NCBI GenBank assembly: GCA_000310025.1
Contig: FN648865.1
Coordinates: 1,662-28,511, forward strand
DNA from: Ectocarpus siliculosus
Lineage: Eukaryota; Sar; Phaeophyceae; Ectocarpales; Ectocarpaceae
Reading direction: 5' to 3'
DNA: 26,850 bases
The number at the start of each line of letters is the position of its first letter. Position 1 is the stretch's first letter. Below the pieces are notes generated by a model. That model saw only the letters and a program-made list of their open reading frames with translations. It searched no databases and was not told the origin of the DNA. This document shows positions 1 through 9,783 of the stretch, in pieces. The position numbers and the translations under genes are program-made.

Positions 1-282
1 CCCTAACCCCGTTTTTGCGCGGTTTCAAAGCGGTTCGGGAGGGGGCCTGGAAGCGCAGGTCGTTTTGTACTGAAAGTAGTGAAGGAATGGATGAAATTGA
101 GTTGGGTTTTTTTGGTAAGTGCGCTGTTGGCATATGAATGGTGTGTGCTGAATCTCTCTCGCGGAGTTTTGCGTTTAGTTTTTGTTACGGTCCGTAGATG
201 CCGGGTGCCAAAGCGTGAAAAGTGCCCAAACATGCGTTGTATATCTATCAGAGAGTTTTTTCCATGGCCATTTCCACCGTGG

Positions 283-450
283 TTTTCCATGGGTACCACC
301 AATACTCATGGGCACCCAGGGGTACCCACGAATACGCATGAACATGGGGTCCCATGTGTACCCATGGATCACCGTGGGTACCCATGGGTACCCATGGGGC
401 GTGGTTGCCCATGGGTACCCACGGGTACCCATTTTGATCACCATGGGTTA
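283..450. repeat. 10-bp palindromic minisatellite (GGTACCCATG)
   Basis: Imperfect head-to-tail copies of the decamer GGTACCCATG alternate a GGTACC palindrome with a CCATGG palindrome. The cleanest stretch is about 370-430 and flanking copies are degenerate. Because the unit is self-complementary, all frames on both strands stay open and give Gly/Tyr/Pro/Trp/Val-rich peptides. Those frames are by-products of the repeat and are not called as genes. Confidence 0.8.
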
Positions 451-917
451 GATTCAAGATCATGGACATGACCCGGTCGGGCAAGGGGTGGGGGAGTCGA
501 ATGAAACTTCAAGGGTATTGGTCTGAGAAGAATATTATTTCACACAGACACACATCACAACACCACGCATACCCTTGCCCGAACCTAGGCAGCGGCTCAT
601 CGTTCCAGAAGCTACACTACTCCAGTGCACTTGAAGACGGGTCAAAGAAAATAGCGAAGACTGAATACCCTCACCCGGTGCACAAACATGCCGAAAGAGG
701 TAGACCAAAGTGACGAGACGCTTATGCTTCTCATCCTATTTTCCATCAACAGAACCGCCACGCATACCCTCGGGGTGCGGGTGCAACTTGCTCGCCAGGT
801 ACAGCCGCTGGGCATCCGCGGCTGGCTCTGGGAAAGTAGGATCGCCCCCGCATGCTTCAAGCGTACAAGGCAAGTTTCCAAGATCCCGGTACCTAGAGAA
901 AATCGTCTTCGGTATCT
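451..917. other. Unassigned stretch downstream of the repeat-protein exon
   Basis: I see no convincing coding region here. Short open frames on both strands have no recognisable domain or start context. The stretch lies 3' of the minus-strand repeat-protein exon and would include its 3' UTR or, if the GTGTGA just after codon GCTTGGCAG is used as a donor, an intron. Two short similar segments (CCACGCATACCCT near 563 and 759) recur, with no clear meaning. Positions 1-282 are likewise without a supported gene. Confidence 0.4.
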
Positions 918-3900
918 TCACACCTGCCAAGCCCCCCCCCCGCCCCCATCCTCAGAAATGCTGAACTGGCTGCCACGACGTCTAGGAACATCTATCTCAA
1001 TCGGTTTGTGTCCAGCATGGGCCCATCCAAGGAATGCAGGTCTTGCATTTTGCCTTGCGCTACTGGCTCTTGTGCTCCCTCCTGAGCGATCGGCGGGGTA
1101 AGCCACATTGTCACCACGCGACCTTGGTTGTCTGGCATCCGTTGCCGCGGAGAAGCCCCCGTCCTGGTGGGAAAGCGCGGTAGGGGCTAGGCCCATGCCG
1201 CGGGTTGAACGGAACGAGTTTCCAGAGTATCGTCGGGGAAGGTCTACGGCAACGGGTGTTTTCCGTAGAACCACCCACGATCTCCCGAAAAGGCCTGTGC
1301 TCTCATCAATGTTGCTGGTTTCAGACGACCTGTGCCCTTCTTTTCCTGCCGTTTCCCCTTTGGGGTTGGGCACAGTATTGTCAAACGAACTGAACTCACT
1401 AGCATCAATATTGGAGGAGAAACTTCCATCCTGACTGGAAGAACCCTTCGAGCCTAGGCCCATCATATGTGTCGCATTGGATGAGTCTCGGGAATGACGT
1501 CGTGGAAGATCTATGGCGATGGGTTTTCCCCATGGAAATCCCCACGGCATTCCGAACAGGCCGGGACTCTCCCAAGTTCTGCTGGGTTCCGATGACCTAT
1601 CCACATCTCCGCTTGCCTTTCTCCCTGTGCCGGTAGGTCTGCCCTCGCCCGCGTCGATTCCCCCAAAACCGCCCGGGACAGCCTCTCTATCATCGTCGTG
1701 CTCTGGCCTGAGGGTCAGACCAGAATCATCGACGCCCAAGACCGAACTCTCCGAGACACCGGGGCGGCGGCGGGGAGTATTGTCCTGGATGGGCCTTCCG
1801 TTCCAAGCCCAACGACCTCTGGTACCGAACGTTACTGATGTATTGCCCTCATGATTAGTCGAAACCGGCGCCCCAGATACATCGCCGCGGTCTACTCTGG
1901 CCTCCATGCCAGAATCGTAGGTTAGACGGCGGCGGGGCAAATCGTCCTCTGTGAGTGCTTGCCAATCTCGACTGCGACGATGTCGTTGACCGTCATCGTT
2001 CGAAACAGCCCCCGGGATCGATTGGTCACCATGCGGTGTTTCCAGATCAGGCACATCGACATTTTCGGTAGAGGAGAAGACGGACCGGCGGTGTGGTAAA
2101 AAGTCTTCAACGGTTCCTCCACGTATACGCCCCTGACCCTCTCGTGGGTCCTTGTCAGTGACAACCGACAGGAGTGCGCCATCACCTTCTTGATACCCAT
2201 CCTGCAAATCAGGTGCCTTGACGCGGTCTGCCGCAAGATCAGGAAAGGAGAACCACGATCGCCGGCGCGGCACATCGTCTTCCACAAGCCCTTCCCGGCC
2301 AGGACCCTGAGCACGTTGTCGGCCGGCCCCATGTACCGAACATCCTCGGTGACGTCCATGCTCCTGCGTTGACTGCAGAAAGTGTTCATCAACGCTGTCT
2401 ACCGATGTCGTCGAAGTAGGGAGGAAAGCCGACCGACGACGAGGGAGATCTTCCTCAACGGGTTCTCCCTTTCTAGCTCGTTGCCCTTGCCGTGAACGGT
2501 TTAAATCAATGGTGGGCGCGTCGGTGGGCGCGTCGCCGCCGTGCTCCAGCACTGCCTGCAGACCATATTTTGCTGGAGGATCTCCCCCAAAAGCGCAACG
2601 AACGGAGAAACTGGGGCGTCTGTGAGGCAGATCGTTCTCAACGGGTCTTCCATGTGGACGAGTGCGACCGCGTTGGGGAAGGGTCTCATCGACATCAGAC
2701 TCCAAGCCGTACGTCGGCACAGACTGCCGACCAGATCCATTGATGCTGTCTACCGATGTCGTCGAAGCAGAATAGAAAACTGACCGACGGCGGGGTAAGT
2801 CGTCTTCAACAGGTTCTCTCCATTTGCGAGTCCGATCCCTCCTTGCACTGCTGTGTTGATCGGAAGCAGGCCACATGTTCGTGTCGAGATTGTGCATTGC
2901 CTGCAATCCTGGGTCCTCACCAAGAATTGGCGCAAGCCCTGGAGTGGCGGAGTAACCGGAATGGTAGTGTAGCACATCGTCACCAATGGGTCCTCCCCGT
3001 CGATGAAAACAACCATGCTGCGACCCGTCCTCTTTGACAACATCTTCCAGGTCGTTCTCATGCTCCGGCAGGGCCTGCCTGTCGGTTTCATTGGAGGTGT
3101 CTACCGATGCCATCGGAATAGAGAAGGAACTGGGGCGCCGTCGGGGCAAGCTGTCCTCGACGGGCCCCTTACGTGTACGTGATTTTCTGTACCGTGGACC
3201 GTTTTCATCCGAAGAATAGTCTAGGAAATTGTTATGCTCCGGCACACACTGCACATCCGTATTGTCGGTGTGGTCGACCGAATAACCTGAAGCAGACCAG
3301 AAGCTCGAGCGGCGGCGTGGGAAATCTTTTTCTCTGGGTTCTCCCGGCCTACGACCCCGACGGGGCCTTGGACCTTGCACATCTTCGTCGGGCTCCAGGT
3401 TAGCTGCATTCTCCTCGGTCACCTGTTCGTGGACGGCATCATCTAATATCTCCGACGTGAAGGGAAGTTCAATACGGCGACGAGGTAGGTCATCCTCAAT
3501 GAGACCTGCTAGGTTCTGCCTTCCATGGCGTCCGTGACGGCGCTTGGCCAAGACACTCTGAGCGTAACTCGCACAATCCCCAGCTTTCATCCGGCCAGCA
3601 TCGCCTTGACGGTCTACAGCCACAGATGACGGTATCACGATATTGTAATGCCGGCAGGAGGGATTGTCCTTCATGGGCCCACTCTCTTTCGAGCCGCTAC
3701 GTCCGTCAGAGCCGTAGTAATCCGCGCTCCGCGGCCATGACGGTTGACCAGCTGTTTCTACACTGATGGCGGCGATTGTCGAATCAAGAAAGTAGCTGGA
3801 GCGACGACGGATAGGATAATCACTCTCCATAGGCCTTCTTTTCCACCACCGACGTCTGTCCGAGGCTCGTTGGTCTGTGATGGCATCGGCGTCATCGTCT

Positions 3901-4060
3901 TGCCCCCCGTACCAATCAACAGCACCAGATTTGCGAGTTGGAAGCTCGATAGGAACCGGCGCCCGACGATTGAAAGGCCATTCGGGATAAGGGCCGATTT
4001 GCCCGGCTCTCAACCCGGAGCCTGTCGGGTCACGGATGCCTTCTCTCGTATCTCTGACGC
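918..4060 (-). CDS. Arginine-rich tandem-repeat protein (17 x PRRR motif), large exon
   Basis: I do not recognise the family. The open frame runs over 1031 codons below a TTG at 4013 and is open further upstream. It contains 17 copies of a motif with consensus PVEDDLPRRRSxF. Counting from the TTG codon, the motif proline falls near residues 25, 67, 118 (degenerate), 177, 232, 290, 348 (degenerate), 407, 463, 524, 582, 640, 693, 747, 837, 927 and 1010. Spacing is 53-61 residues in the middle and 83-90 for the last three units. Secondary blocks recur after it (S-V-D-S, then Q-x-x-P-E-H), with a basic R-x-R-x-R-K-G stretch before it. The PRRR codons vary synonymously between copies (CCCCGCCGCCGT, CCTCGTCGTCGG, CCGCGCCGGCGA), which argues that the protein is under selection. 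There is no ATG near the 5' end; the first in-frame ATG falls after the first unit. An acceptor TTCCTCTTCGAATTCAG ends at 4061, so I start the exon at 4060 and expect a 5' exon upstream. No membrane segment or known domain is visible. It is probably disordered; RRRS suits basophilic kinases or 14-3-3 binding, and dibasic processing is an alternative. Confidence 0.75.
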
Positions 4061-4741
4061 CTGAATTCGAAGAGGAAAATATGTCGAGAGTGAATATGAC
4101 TGGATGCAGCCGTAGTCGTCGCGTCTCATTATCGAGATGCTACAACCGACGGTTCAACATGTTACACTGTACCTCCGATTCCACTGTTTACATGAGGTCC
4201 GATAACAACGCTTTCTATCATAACGTGCTATTTGGTCTGGTCTTGTTCGTACTTGGAAGACTGAACGACTATCAACATAAACGTAGGACTCGTCTCTCAT
4301 GCCCGTAGTTTAAACATGCCCGTAGTTTAAGCCCCCGTGGTTGTAGGTGCGCACATCGAAAAGTATTCCGTCACCGGCACTTACATGCGAACACATTGCT
4401 GCCGACCATCCTGAACCAAGTTCTCCCCCACAGCCGAAGAACTCGGCGGTTGATGAACTCTCGCTCGGCACGCTGCGAAGTGGTGCATGACAAAGTGGTG
4501 CATGATGTGAGACACAACTGTGAGTCTGCCTTTGGTTGGCGATTGGTTTCGGCTGGGACAATGCGAGCGATATCATCTCTGAAGAGGGGAGATTTGTTGA
4601 AGGAAGGGGAAGACGAAAAAACATTTTATGCTGCTAACTGCTGCGGTCGACTATGCTGTCGACTGCACGGCGACTCGTCTTGGTTTCCAGCCGTCCCTAC
4701 TTGAAGTATACCACCAGTCGCAAGTACGTATTTTTCAAAAA
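4061..4741. other. Unassigned region upstream of the repeat-protein exon
   Basis: This should hold an intron and possibly the missing 5' exon or promoter of the minus-strand repeat-protein gene. I could not fix a donor. An exact 16-bp tandem pair, CATGCCCGTAGTTTAA, lies at 4298-4313 and 4315-4330. No domain-bearing frame is visible. Confidence 0.4.
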
Positions 4742-5464
4742 TCAAATTTGATTCATGTTGATGGTCTTTTTATCACCCCGAGGATCCAAGTCCGCTGGAT
4801 CTTGAGGAAAATATATTTTGCCTTTTTGAGAATATGGTCGTTTTTGGAACAGTTGCTGGTTGGCCGGGCGCCACATGAGATACCCCGTGGGCTTTGCAGT
4901 GCGACACAAACAACCGTGTGTTTGCGCCAAGGTATCCCACACATGTGGCACAACCGTGTCAGGCGGAGGGTAGAAAGAGGCTCGTTTGCACACGTTCACT
5001 CGCGATAGCAGCCGGTGGTCTTCGAAACTCCTACCATCAGCCTGAACACCGGCCGTCTGCGGCGGGCTCCCGCAAGACAAACGCCACGACGTTAACGCGT
5101 AAGGGCAGGTCTCAATACTGGTTTTCCTTCGCATCGGAGGCCGGGGGCAGTCGATCGGCCCCTGTCGGTAGATTCGCGCCATCGACCTCAACAAGTGCGG
5201 CAGGAAGCGGAGTGAGGGAGGCGGTACGATGAATTCGGTAGTGGTGGTGGGGGCAACGGTTGTCGGGGCGGTGGCGTCAACACAGTGCATCTGGTGGCGG
5301 CCGCCGCGGTGGGAGGTGAGCTGAGAACAACTAGGACTACGGGCTCCGTCGTGCGGCCGGGCCAACCTCGACAGGCTGCCCGCGTGCGACTTTTCAAAAA
5401 GGTAGAGCGAAGGAACTGACGAGGCCGGCACCCAGGCCGCAGCAAGGAGCAGCACCGAGGTCAA
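4742..5464 (-). CDS. Weak candidate open frame, possible 5' exon
   Basis: This is a 240-codon frame without an ATG at its start; the frame opens after a TGA just upstream and the first start-like codon is TTG. The first residues are hydrophobic (SVLLLAAAWVPASS) and could be a signal peptide. A Thr/Pro linker (APTTVAPTTTT) follows, then composition with no recognised domain. It lies 0.7 kb upstream of the large repeat-protein exon on the same strand, so it could contain an upstream exon of that gene, but I found no donor with matching phase 1. It may equally be chance. Confidence 0.18.
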   Translation of the reverse strand: MTSVLLLAAAWVPASSVPSLYLFEKSHAGSLSRLARPHDGARSPSCSQLTSHRGGRHQMHCVDATAPTTVAPTTTTEFIVPPPSLRFLPHLLRSMARIYRQGPIDCPRPPMRRKTSIETCPYALTSWRLSCGSPPQTAGVQADGRSFEDHRLLSRVNVCKRASFYPPPDTVVPHVWDTLAQTHGCLCRTAKPTGYLMWRPANQQLFQKRPYSQKGKIYFPQDPADLDPRGDKKTINMNQI

Positions 5465-5791
5465 GAAGCGACGGAGGATATTTCCATGGTTTTGGCCTCA
5501 AGCTCATCGCAAGATCAGTTGCGGGCTCGTCTCAACGCAATTAGGCATTAGGGATATGGTCTTGGCGTGTCTTTCACATGATGATGGGTTACGAGAAGTT
5601 CTCGAGAGCAGACTCGCCACCCGTGGAGGAGATGTTTCAGGCTCTGTTTGGTTTTGGCGAGTGGTGTTTCGAGTCGGGGGAAAACCTGGCCGGGACCATC
5701 TCGGGGAAGTTGGCAGCGGTGCAGTACTACCGCAGGGCGGAAGCACACGTATAGAGCAAAAGGTGCAAGTCTAATGTCTACAAGCAGTATA
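5465..5791. other. Unassigned spacer
   Basis: There is no supported gene or repeat between the weak open frame and the left inverted-repeat arm. Short overlapping frames on both strands lack starts or domains. Confidence 0.35.
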
Positions 5792-6487
5792 CAGTGTCCT
5801 TCGGGTGCAGAAAGATAACGGTAATGCTGTTTACGACACCGGTGTCGTAAATTATATACTCGACACCGCACCAAATGCTTCGAACCTACATTCGCTGTGT
5901 TGCTACGGCTCCCAGCTGTCGTGCAAGCCCTCGTTCGTCTCATAGTGACCGGTGGTTGCCGAGATTTGGCCCAAAACGATGCCACGGCACCACCTCGTCG
6001 GTGTCGAAAATAACCCTATTTCCGACACCGCGCGAATCTTTCCGAGAACACATCAACTGGGCACAAAACCAATTGCACCGTGTTTCCACGGCCCCCACCT
6101 GTCACACAATCCGTCATTTGGGCGAAACTCATGTGTGGCTCCCGACATACGCCGAAGCACGTGGCCGCAGCACCACCTCCACGGTGTCGTCAACAAGACA
6201 CCTCGCGAACCTTTCCGAGAACACATCCTAAGGGCACAAAACAAATCTTGTTGTGTTCTCACGCCCGCCAGCTGTTGCGTAAGCCGTTATTCGGCAAAAA
6301 TCAACACGTGGTTGCCGAGATACGCCCCAAGAGTGTGGTCGCAGCACCACCTCGCCGGTGTCTTATTTTCGACACCGCGCGAAAGTTTCCGAAAACACCT
6401 GCAATGGGCACGAAACCAAGTGTACTGTGTTCCCAGGGCCGCCAGCTGTCACACAAGCCGTCATTCGGCCGAAACCAGCAGTCGTAA
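5792..6487 (+). repeat. Left arm of a large inverted repeat, built of subrepeats
   Basis: The arm matches the reverse complement of 12690-13439. Shared landmarks include CAGTGT at the outer edge, TTACGACACCGCACC, AATGCTTCGAA, CCTCGTTCGTCTCATAGT and GAGATTTGGCCCAA. Internally it repeats at about 160-185 bp: GGTGTCG (or GGTGTCT) recurs at 5841, 6000, 6183 and 6357, each with a CACCACCTC-(GGTGTCG)-CGACACC-GCGCGAA-TTTCCGA-AACAC core. A 27-bp GGTGTCG...CGACACC insertion near 5841 is absent from the right arm. Plus-strand frames across the arm stay open with ~60-residue repeats, but the right arm has the same property, so I treat this as repeat DNA. Flanks show no convincing target-site duplication. 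Confidence 0.7.
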
Positions 6488-7120
6488 ATTTATACATACT
6501 TACAGAGCAGAAGAGCTTATGAAGCGTACATCTTGATTATTGTATGCTTTCAGCTTTTCTTGTGCCTCTTTTTGGCCTTTGTTTTATTGCCCGTTCTACA
6601 GTAATCCAACACAAGATTTCGGCGGTCAAAATCCACAAATGTTGGGAACATTGCCACTACAGCATTATTATAGTGCACCTTTTGCCACGCTTGTTCAAAA
6701 GATGACAGTGGTATACAGCATCAAACTGCCTGCGACAGATCACATCCTGCAAAAATACCACATATCCGTACATACATACGTCGTGCATCTGTACATACTG
6801 CCTGAAGTACCGACAGCACAAACCGTCATTCGCACCTATGGATACGTGTCTGTATTGTATACCTACAGCACAAGCCGTCATTCGCATGTATGGATACATG
6901 CTTGTCTGTATACCACGCCAGCGGTATGTGATCGTGTGCCAACTTGTGTCAGCGGAATCGCCTTTCAACTCGAATCTCACCGCATATTTATCCAATCAGA
7001 TCATCACATCAAAACACACATCATTTCCAGAAAACAAATCCGAAACGATAACAGTTATTATTCCGCGCCCAACCCTCCGCGTATCTGCCCGAAAGGTTCA
7101 TATTTTTCCCTCATCACCTT
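6488..7120. other. Spacer between left inverted arm and LTR element
   Basis: No recognised gene is present. A ~52-bp near-tandem duplication lies at about 6808-6915: both copies carry ACAGCACAA-CCGTCATTCGCA, then TATGGATAC and TGTATACC. A 200-codon open frame from 6540 spans it but has no domain and overlaps the LTR, so I do not call it. The segment ends at the retrotransposon insertion site ACCTT|TGTTTG. Confidence 0.4.
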
Positions 7121-7222
7121 TGTTTGTGGTACTTGGATATGAGTGCGATTTGTGCATCCTCTGTGGGGGATACGCGTATGGGAATTATGGGTGTGAGGGT
7201 ATGTATGTATGCGGTTGTGGTC

Positions 7223-7270
7223 CAAGTGCGGGCCCCCCGGGAGCACACGGCGGTGTGCTCCTGGCACTTG
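7223..7270 (+). promoter_or_regulatory. Conserved nested stem-loop in the LTR
   Basis: Arms GGAGCACAC (7240-7248) and GTGTGCTCC (7253-7261) pair perfectly around a GGCG loop. Outer arms CAAGTGC (7223-7229) and GCACTTG (7264-7270) add a second stem. The same structure occurs unchanged in the 3' LTR. It could act in polyadenylation, packaging or translation; the function is inferred only. Confidence 0.55.
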
Positions 7271-7290
7271 CCTGAGGGGCTTGCGTGACG

Positions 7291-7302
7291 GATATATATA
7301 AT
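7291..7302 (+). promoter_or_regulatory. TATA-like box in the 5' LTR
   Basis: GATATATATAATA lies about 90 bp before the LTR end and is kept in the 3' LTR near 11743. Position and composition suit the promoter of the retrotransposon RNA, so the R region would start shortly downstream. Confidence 0.45.
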
Positions 7303-7390
7303 ACATGGTCCTTTTTCATCTGCTGTTCCTGGGATAACATAGTCCCTAGTCTCAGTACCACAGACCGCTGAGGGCGGCAGTGCACTAACA

Positions 7391-7414
7391 CGATATCGTG
7401 GAGCCTAGCTAGGC
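7391..7414 (+). other. Candidate primer-binding region next to 5' LTR
   Basis: Directly after the LTR come two palindromes, CGATATCG (7391-7398) and GCCTAGCTAGGC (7403-7414), with TATCGTGGAGCC between and across them. This loosely resembles the TATCAGAGCC part of initiator-tRNA primer sites of copia elements. The priming tRNA is not resolved. Confidence 0.35.
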
Positions 7415-7486
7415 AAGGTGTTGGTTCAGTCATGACGGAAAGAGAGAGAGAGTTGGAAGAAGAAGTGAAGAAAGCGGCAGCCGAGA

Positions 7487-8977
7487 ATGCGGAGATACGA
7501 AGATGCGGAGTTACGAAGGAGAGGGGGTGAAGTAGAGGAGAGGAGTTCATCGGAGGAAGCCACGAGAGGGAGAGCGGGCGATGCCGGGTATGCGGCTGGT
7601 TTTTATGGGGGTGGCGAGAGTAGCCCGCCCCAACGACTTTTCTTTTCGGAGAGAGAGGGGAAGACACCCCGCGTGTACGGCGGATACCAGCAACATGTGA
7701 CGAGCGGTGTGCAGCAGAGCAGCTGCCACGACCACGTCCTCAGAGGGCACTGCCAGTACCAGCATCAGCAGCAACTGATGACCAACGCACGCCCTCCCGC
7801 TGCTCCTCCTCCGGCTGCGCAGCCGCAGCCGCAGCGTATTACTATTGCTGCAGCACGTTGCCAGTACACCCCCCATTGGCAGCAGGAGCAGTGCGTGCAG
7901 CAGAGGTACATGCCACCGCAACCGGTCCAGCACCAACCCGTGCCCCAGCAGCATCGCCAACAGCCTCTACCGCAGCAACCTCGTCAACAACAGCAGCCAA
8001 TACAGTCCTGCAATGGCGCTCCGGGTACTACAGCTCCAGCTTTCGCCCGAGGACCGCTTCAGCAGCAGCGGAGGACCGACGGGGACAACGGTGGTGGCAG
8101 TGGTGACAGCAGCGGTGGCGGTATCGGAGGCAGCAGCACCGGCATCCGCAAGGCGATCTCCACAACGACACCCTCCACGGCCTCGCGACCTCTTCAGCGC
8201 CTCTTCGCCGACCTCATGGGCCCGCTTCCGCCATCCGCCGGTGGTAACACCTACTGCCTTGTCTTGGTCGATTACAGCAACTACGGCATCATCAAATATC
8301 TGCCGGACAAGCACGCCAGCACCGTGACGAAAGAACTTCGCGAGGTACTCGTTTCGCTTCACCCTCTACGGGCCGCCCACGGCGGCTTTCAGTTCCTTCG
8401 GACGGAATGGCTGGTCAACGCGTCGGTGAGCGACTTGCTTCTCGAGTTCGGCATCACTCGCGAGCTGACATCCCCGGACGGAGGGCAGACGCGTAACTAC
8501 AGGGTGGAGTGTTGGATTAGGCTCGTGCGGGAGGGCGGCAAGGCGGCGTTCACGGAGGCTTTCTTGCTCTTCCCCGACTTTCAGTTTCCTTCGCCGGCCT
8601 GCGATTACAACCGCATATGGCCGGAGGCATGGAGCTGGATGTCGGCCTGCATAAACACACAGCTGCGACTCGACAAGAAGGCCGACATGCTGTGCCCGTA
8701 CGAGATGCTCCACGGGAAGCGCCTTCGTTGTCATCCTCTGCCCTTCCTCATGCCGGGTATCGACTACGCGCGTGTCTCCGCCAAGATCGCGTCGAAGGGC
8801 GCTCGGTGTTTTTACCTCAACTCTGGTGACTTCCTCTCCCACGACTGCTACAAGGTCATTTTCCCCTCCGGCGCCGCGGGGTACACCACGGACGTTGTTT
8901 GGGGTTACCGCCTCCAGCCGCTCGTCGGCCTCGTGCCCACGTACAACGGGGGCGCCGTTTCTGCACCGGCAGCGGCA

Positions 8978-9011
<34 letters not shown>

Positions 9012-9283
9012 CAGCGGCACCAGCGCCTTCGACCCTCGCGGCAGCGGCAGAAGTCAGAGTACCGGCGGCGGCGACGACGACAGCTGCAGGAGCGCCGGCG
9101 GAAGTGCGGACGGCTTCGGCCAGAGCCCCGTCGACGGCAGCAACGCCACCGGAAGCAGTGGCGGCGGCGGCGGTATCGGTGACGGGGGAACGGCAGCGGC
9201 GGCAGCAGCAGCGTCGTCCCCGGTCGCCGTGTTGGCGCTGGGCACTCAGACGGACGCATCGGCGGTGGCGGCGGTATCGGTGA
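7487..9283 (+). CDS. Gag-like/copia integrase polyprotein (degenerate)
   Basis: This 598-residue frame belongs to the LTR element. Residues ~1-75 are charged, ~75-205 are Gln/Pro/His-rich and Gag-like, and ~205-225 form a Gly/Ser linker. A copia-type integrase core spans ~238-440. It starts at RPLQRLFADLMGPLPPS, holding the first catalytic Asp, and includes the family's LVLVDYSNYGIIKYL strand. The usual S-D-N-G-G-E-F is replaced by AAHGGFQF, so the second catalytic Asp is lost. NYRVEC sits where Q-N-G-V-A-E carries the catalytic Glu. The C-terminal copia signature follows (CPYEMLHGKR, then FYLNSGDFLSHDCYKV and TTDVVWG). After ~485 comes polyalanine low complexity. An ATG at 7432 in another frame gives a coiled-coil start (TERERELEEEVKKAAAENAEI) that looks like the real Gag N-terminus, cut off by a small duplication near 7495-7530. 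The integrase is probably inactive. No protease or reverse transcriptase follows. Confidence 0.75.
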
Positions 9284-9585
9284 CGGGGGGAACGGCAGCG
9301 GCAGCAGCAGCAACGTCATCCCCGGTCGCCGCGTTGGCGTCGGGTATCCAGACGGCCGCAGCGGCGGCGGTAGCGACATCGGTGACGGAGGGAACGGCAG
9401 CGGCAGAAGCAGCAGCGGCGTCCCCGGTCGCCGCGTTGGCGTTGGGTGTCCAGACGGCCGCAGCGGCGGCAGCGTCGACATCGGTGACAGGGGTAACGGC
9501 AGCGGCGACAGCAGCAGCGGCGTCCCCGGTCGCCGCGTTGGCGTCGGGTGTCCAGAAGGCCGCACGGGCGGCGGCGGCGGCACCG
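9184..9585 (+). repeat. Four ~102-bp (34-residue) alanine-rich repeats
   Basis: CCCCGGTCGCCG recurs at about 9218, 9320, 9422 and 9522, spacing ~102, 102 and 100 bp. The units encode T-A-A-A-A-A-x-S-P-V-A-A-L-A-x-G-x-Q-T followed by an alanine stretch and S-V-T-G in one frame. They lie inside the retrotransposon reading frame. Confidence 0.75.
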
Positions 9586-9783
9586 GCGACGGAAGTATGT
9601 GACGAAGAGTTGGAGGAAGCGGTTGGTGCGACAACCATGCCATTGCCAGTCCTAGAGGAGCTTGATAGCCAATGTGCTGGGGGGGACGTGAGCGGCGATG
9701 GGGGCGGGGACGAGGGGTTGGGTGAAATCTGGAGTGGAGCCCCGACGCACCCTTTCGACCCCGGGAAGGCTGAGCGGACGTGA
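9184..9783 (+). pseudogene. Frameshifted C-terminal extension of the retrotransposon ORF
   Basis: The alanine-rich repeat domain continues in the +1-shifted frame from about 9184 to the TGA at 9781. The break is visible: after GTATCGGTGAC the first repeat has a 5-base G run (9184-9188), whereas the next three repeats all have six bases at that point. One lost G therefore moves the frame from S-V-T-G-E-R to the expected S-V-T-G-G-T-A-A. The continued frame holds SSPVAxLAxGxQT repeats and ends with an acidic EELEEAVG and the cassette WSGAPTHPFDPGK. A sequencing slip at the homopolymer would look the same. Confidence 0.6.

Larger units (their letters stand above)
7121..7390 (+). repeat. 5' LTR (270 bp)
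   Basis: It begins TGTTTGTGGTACTTGG and ends GCAGTGCACTAACA, giving TGTT...AACA inverted ends. It contains a strong nested stem-loop (7223-7270) and an AT-rich promoter-like box. Compared with the 3' LTR it has an extra GTAT and lacks a 34-bp duplication around CTTGCCTGAGGGGC. Confidence 0.88.

Noticed and set aside
175-484. Five overlapping frames on both strands over the minisatellite
   Set aside because: All arise from the palindromic decamer, which lacks stops in every frame.
6540-7142. 200-codon plus-strand frame
   Set aside because: It spans a tandem duplication and runs into the LTR; no domain and an AT-rich, unbiased codon pattern.
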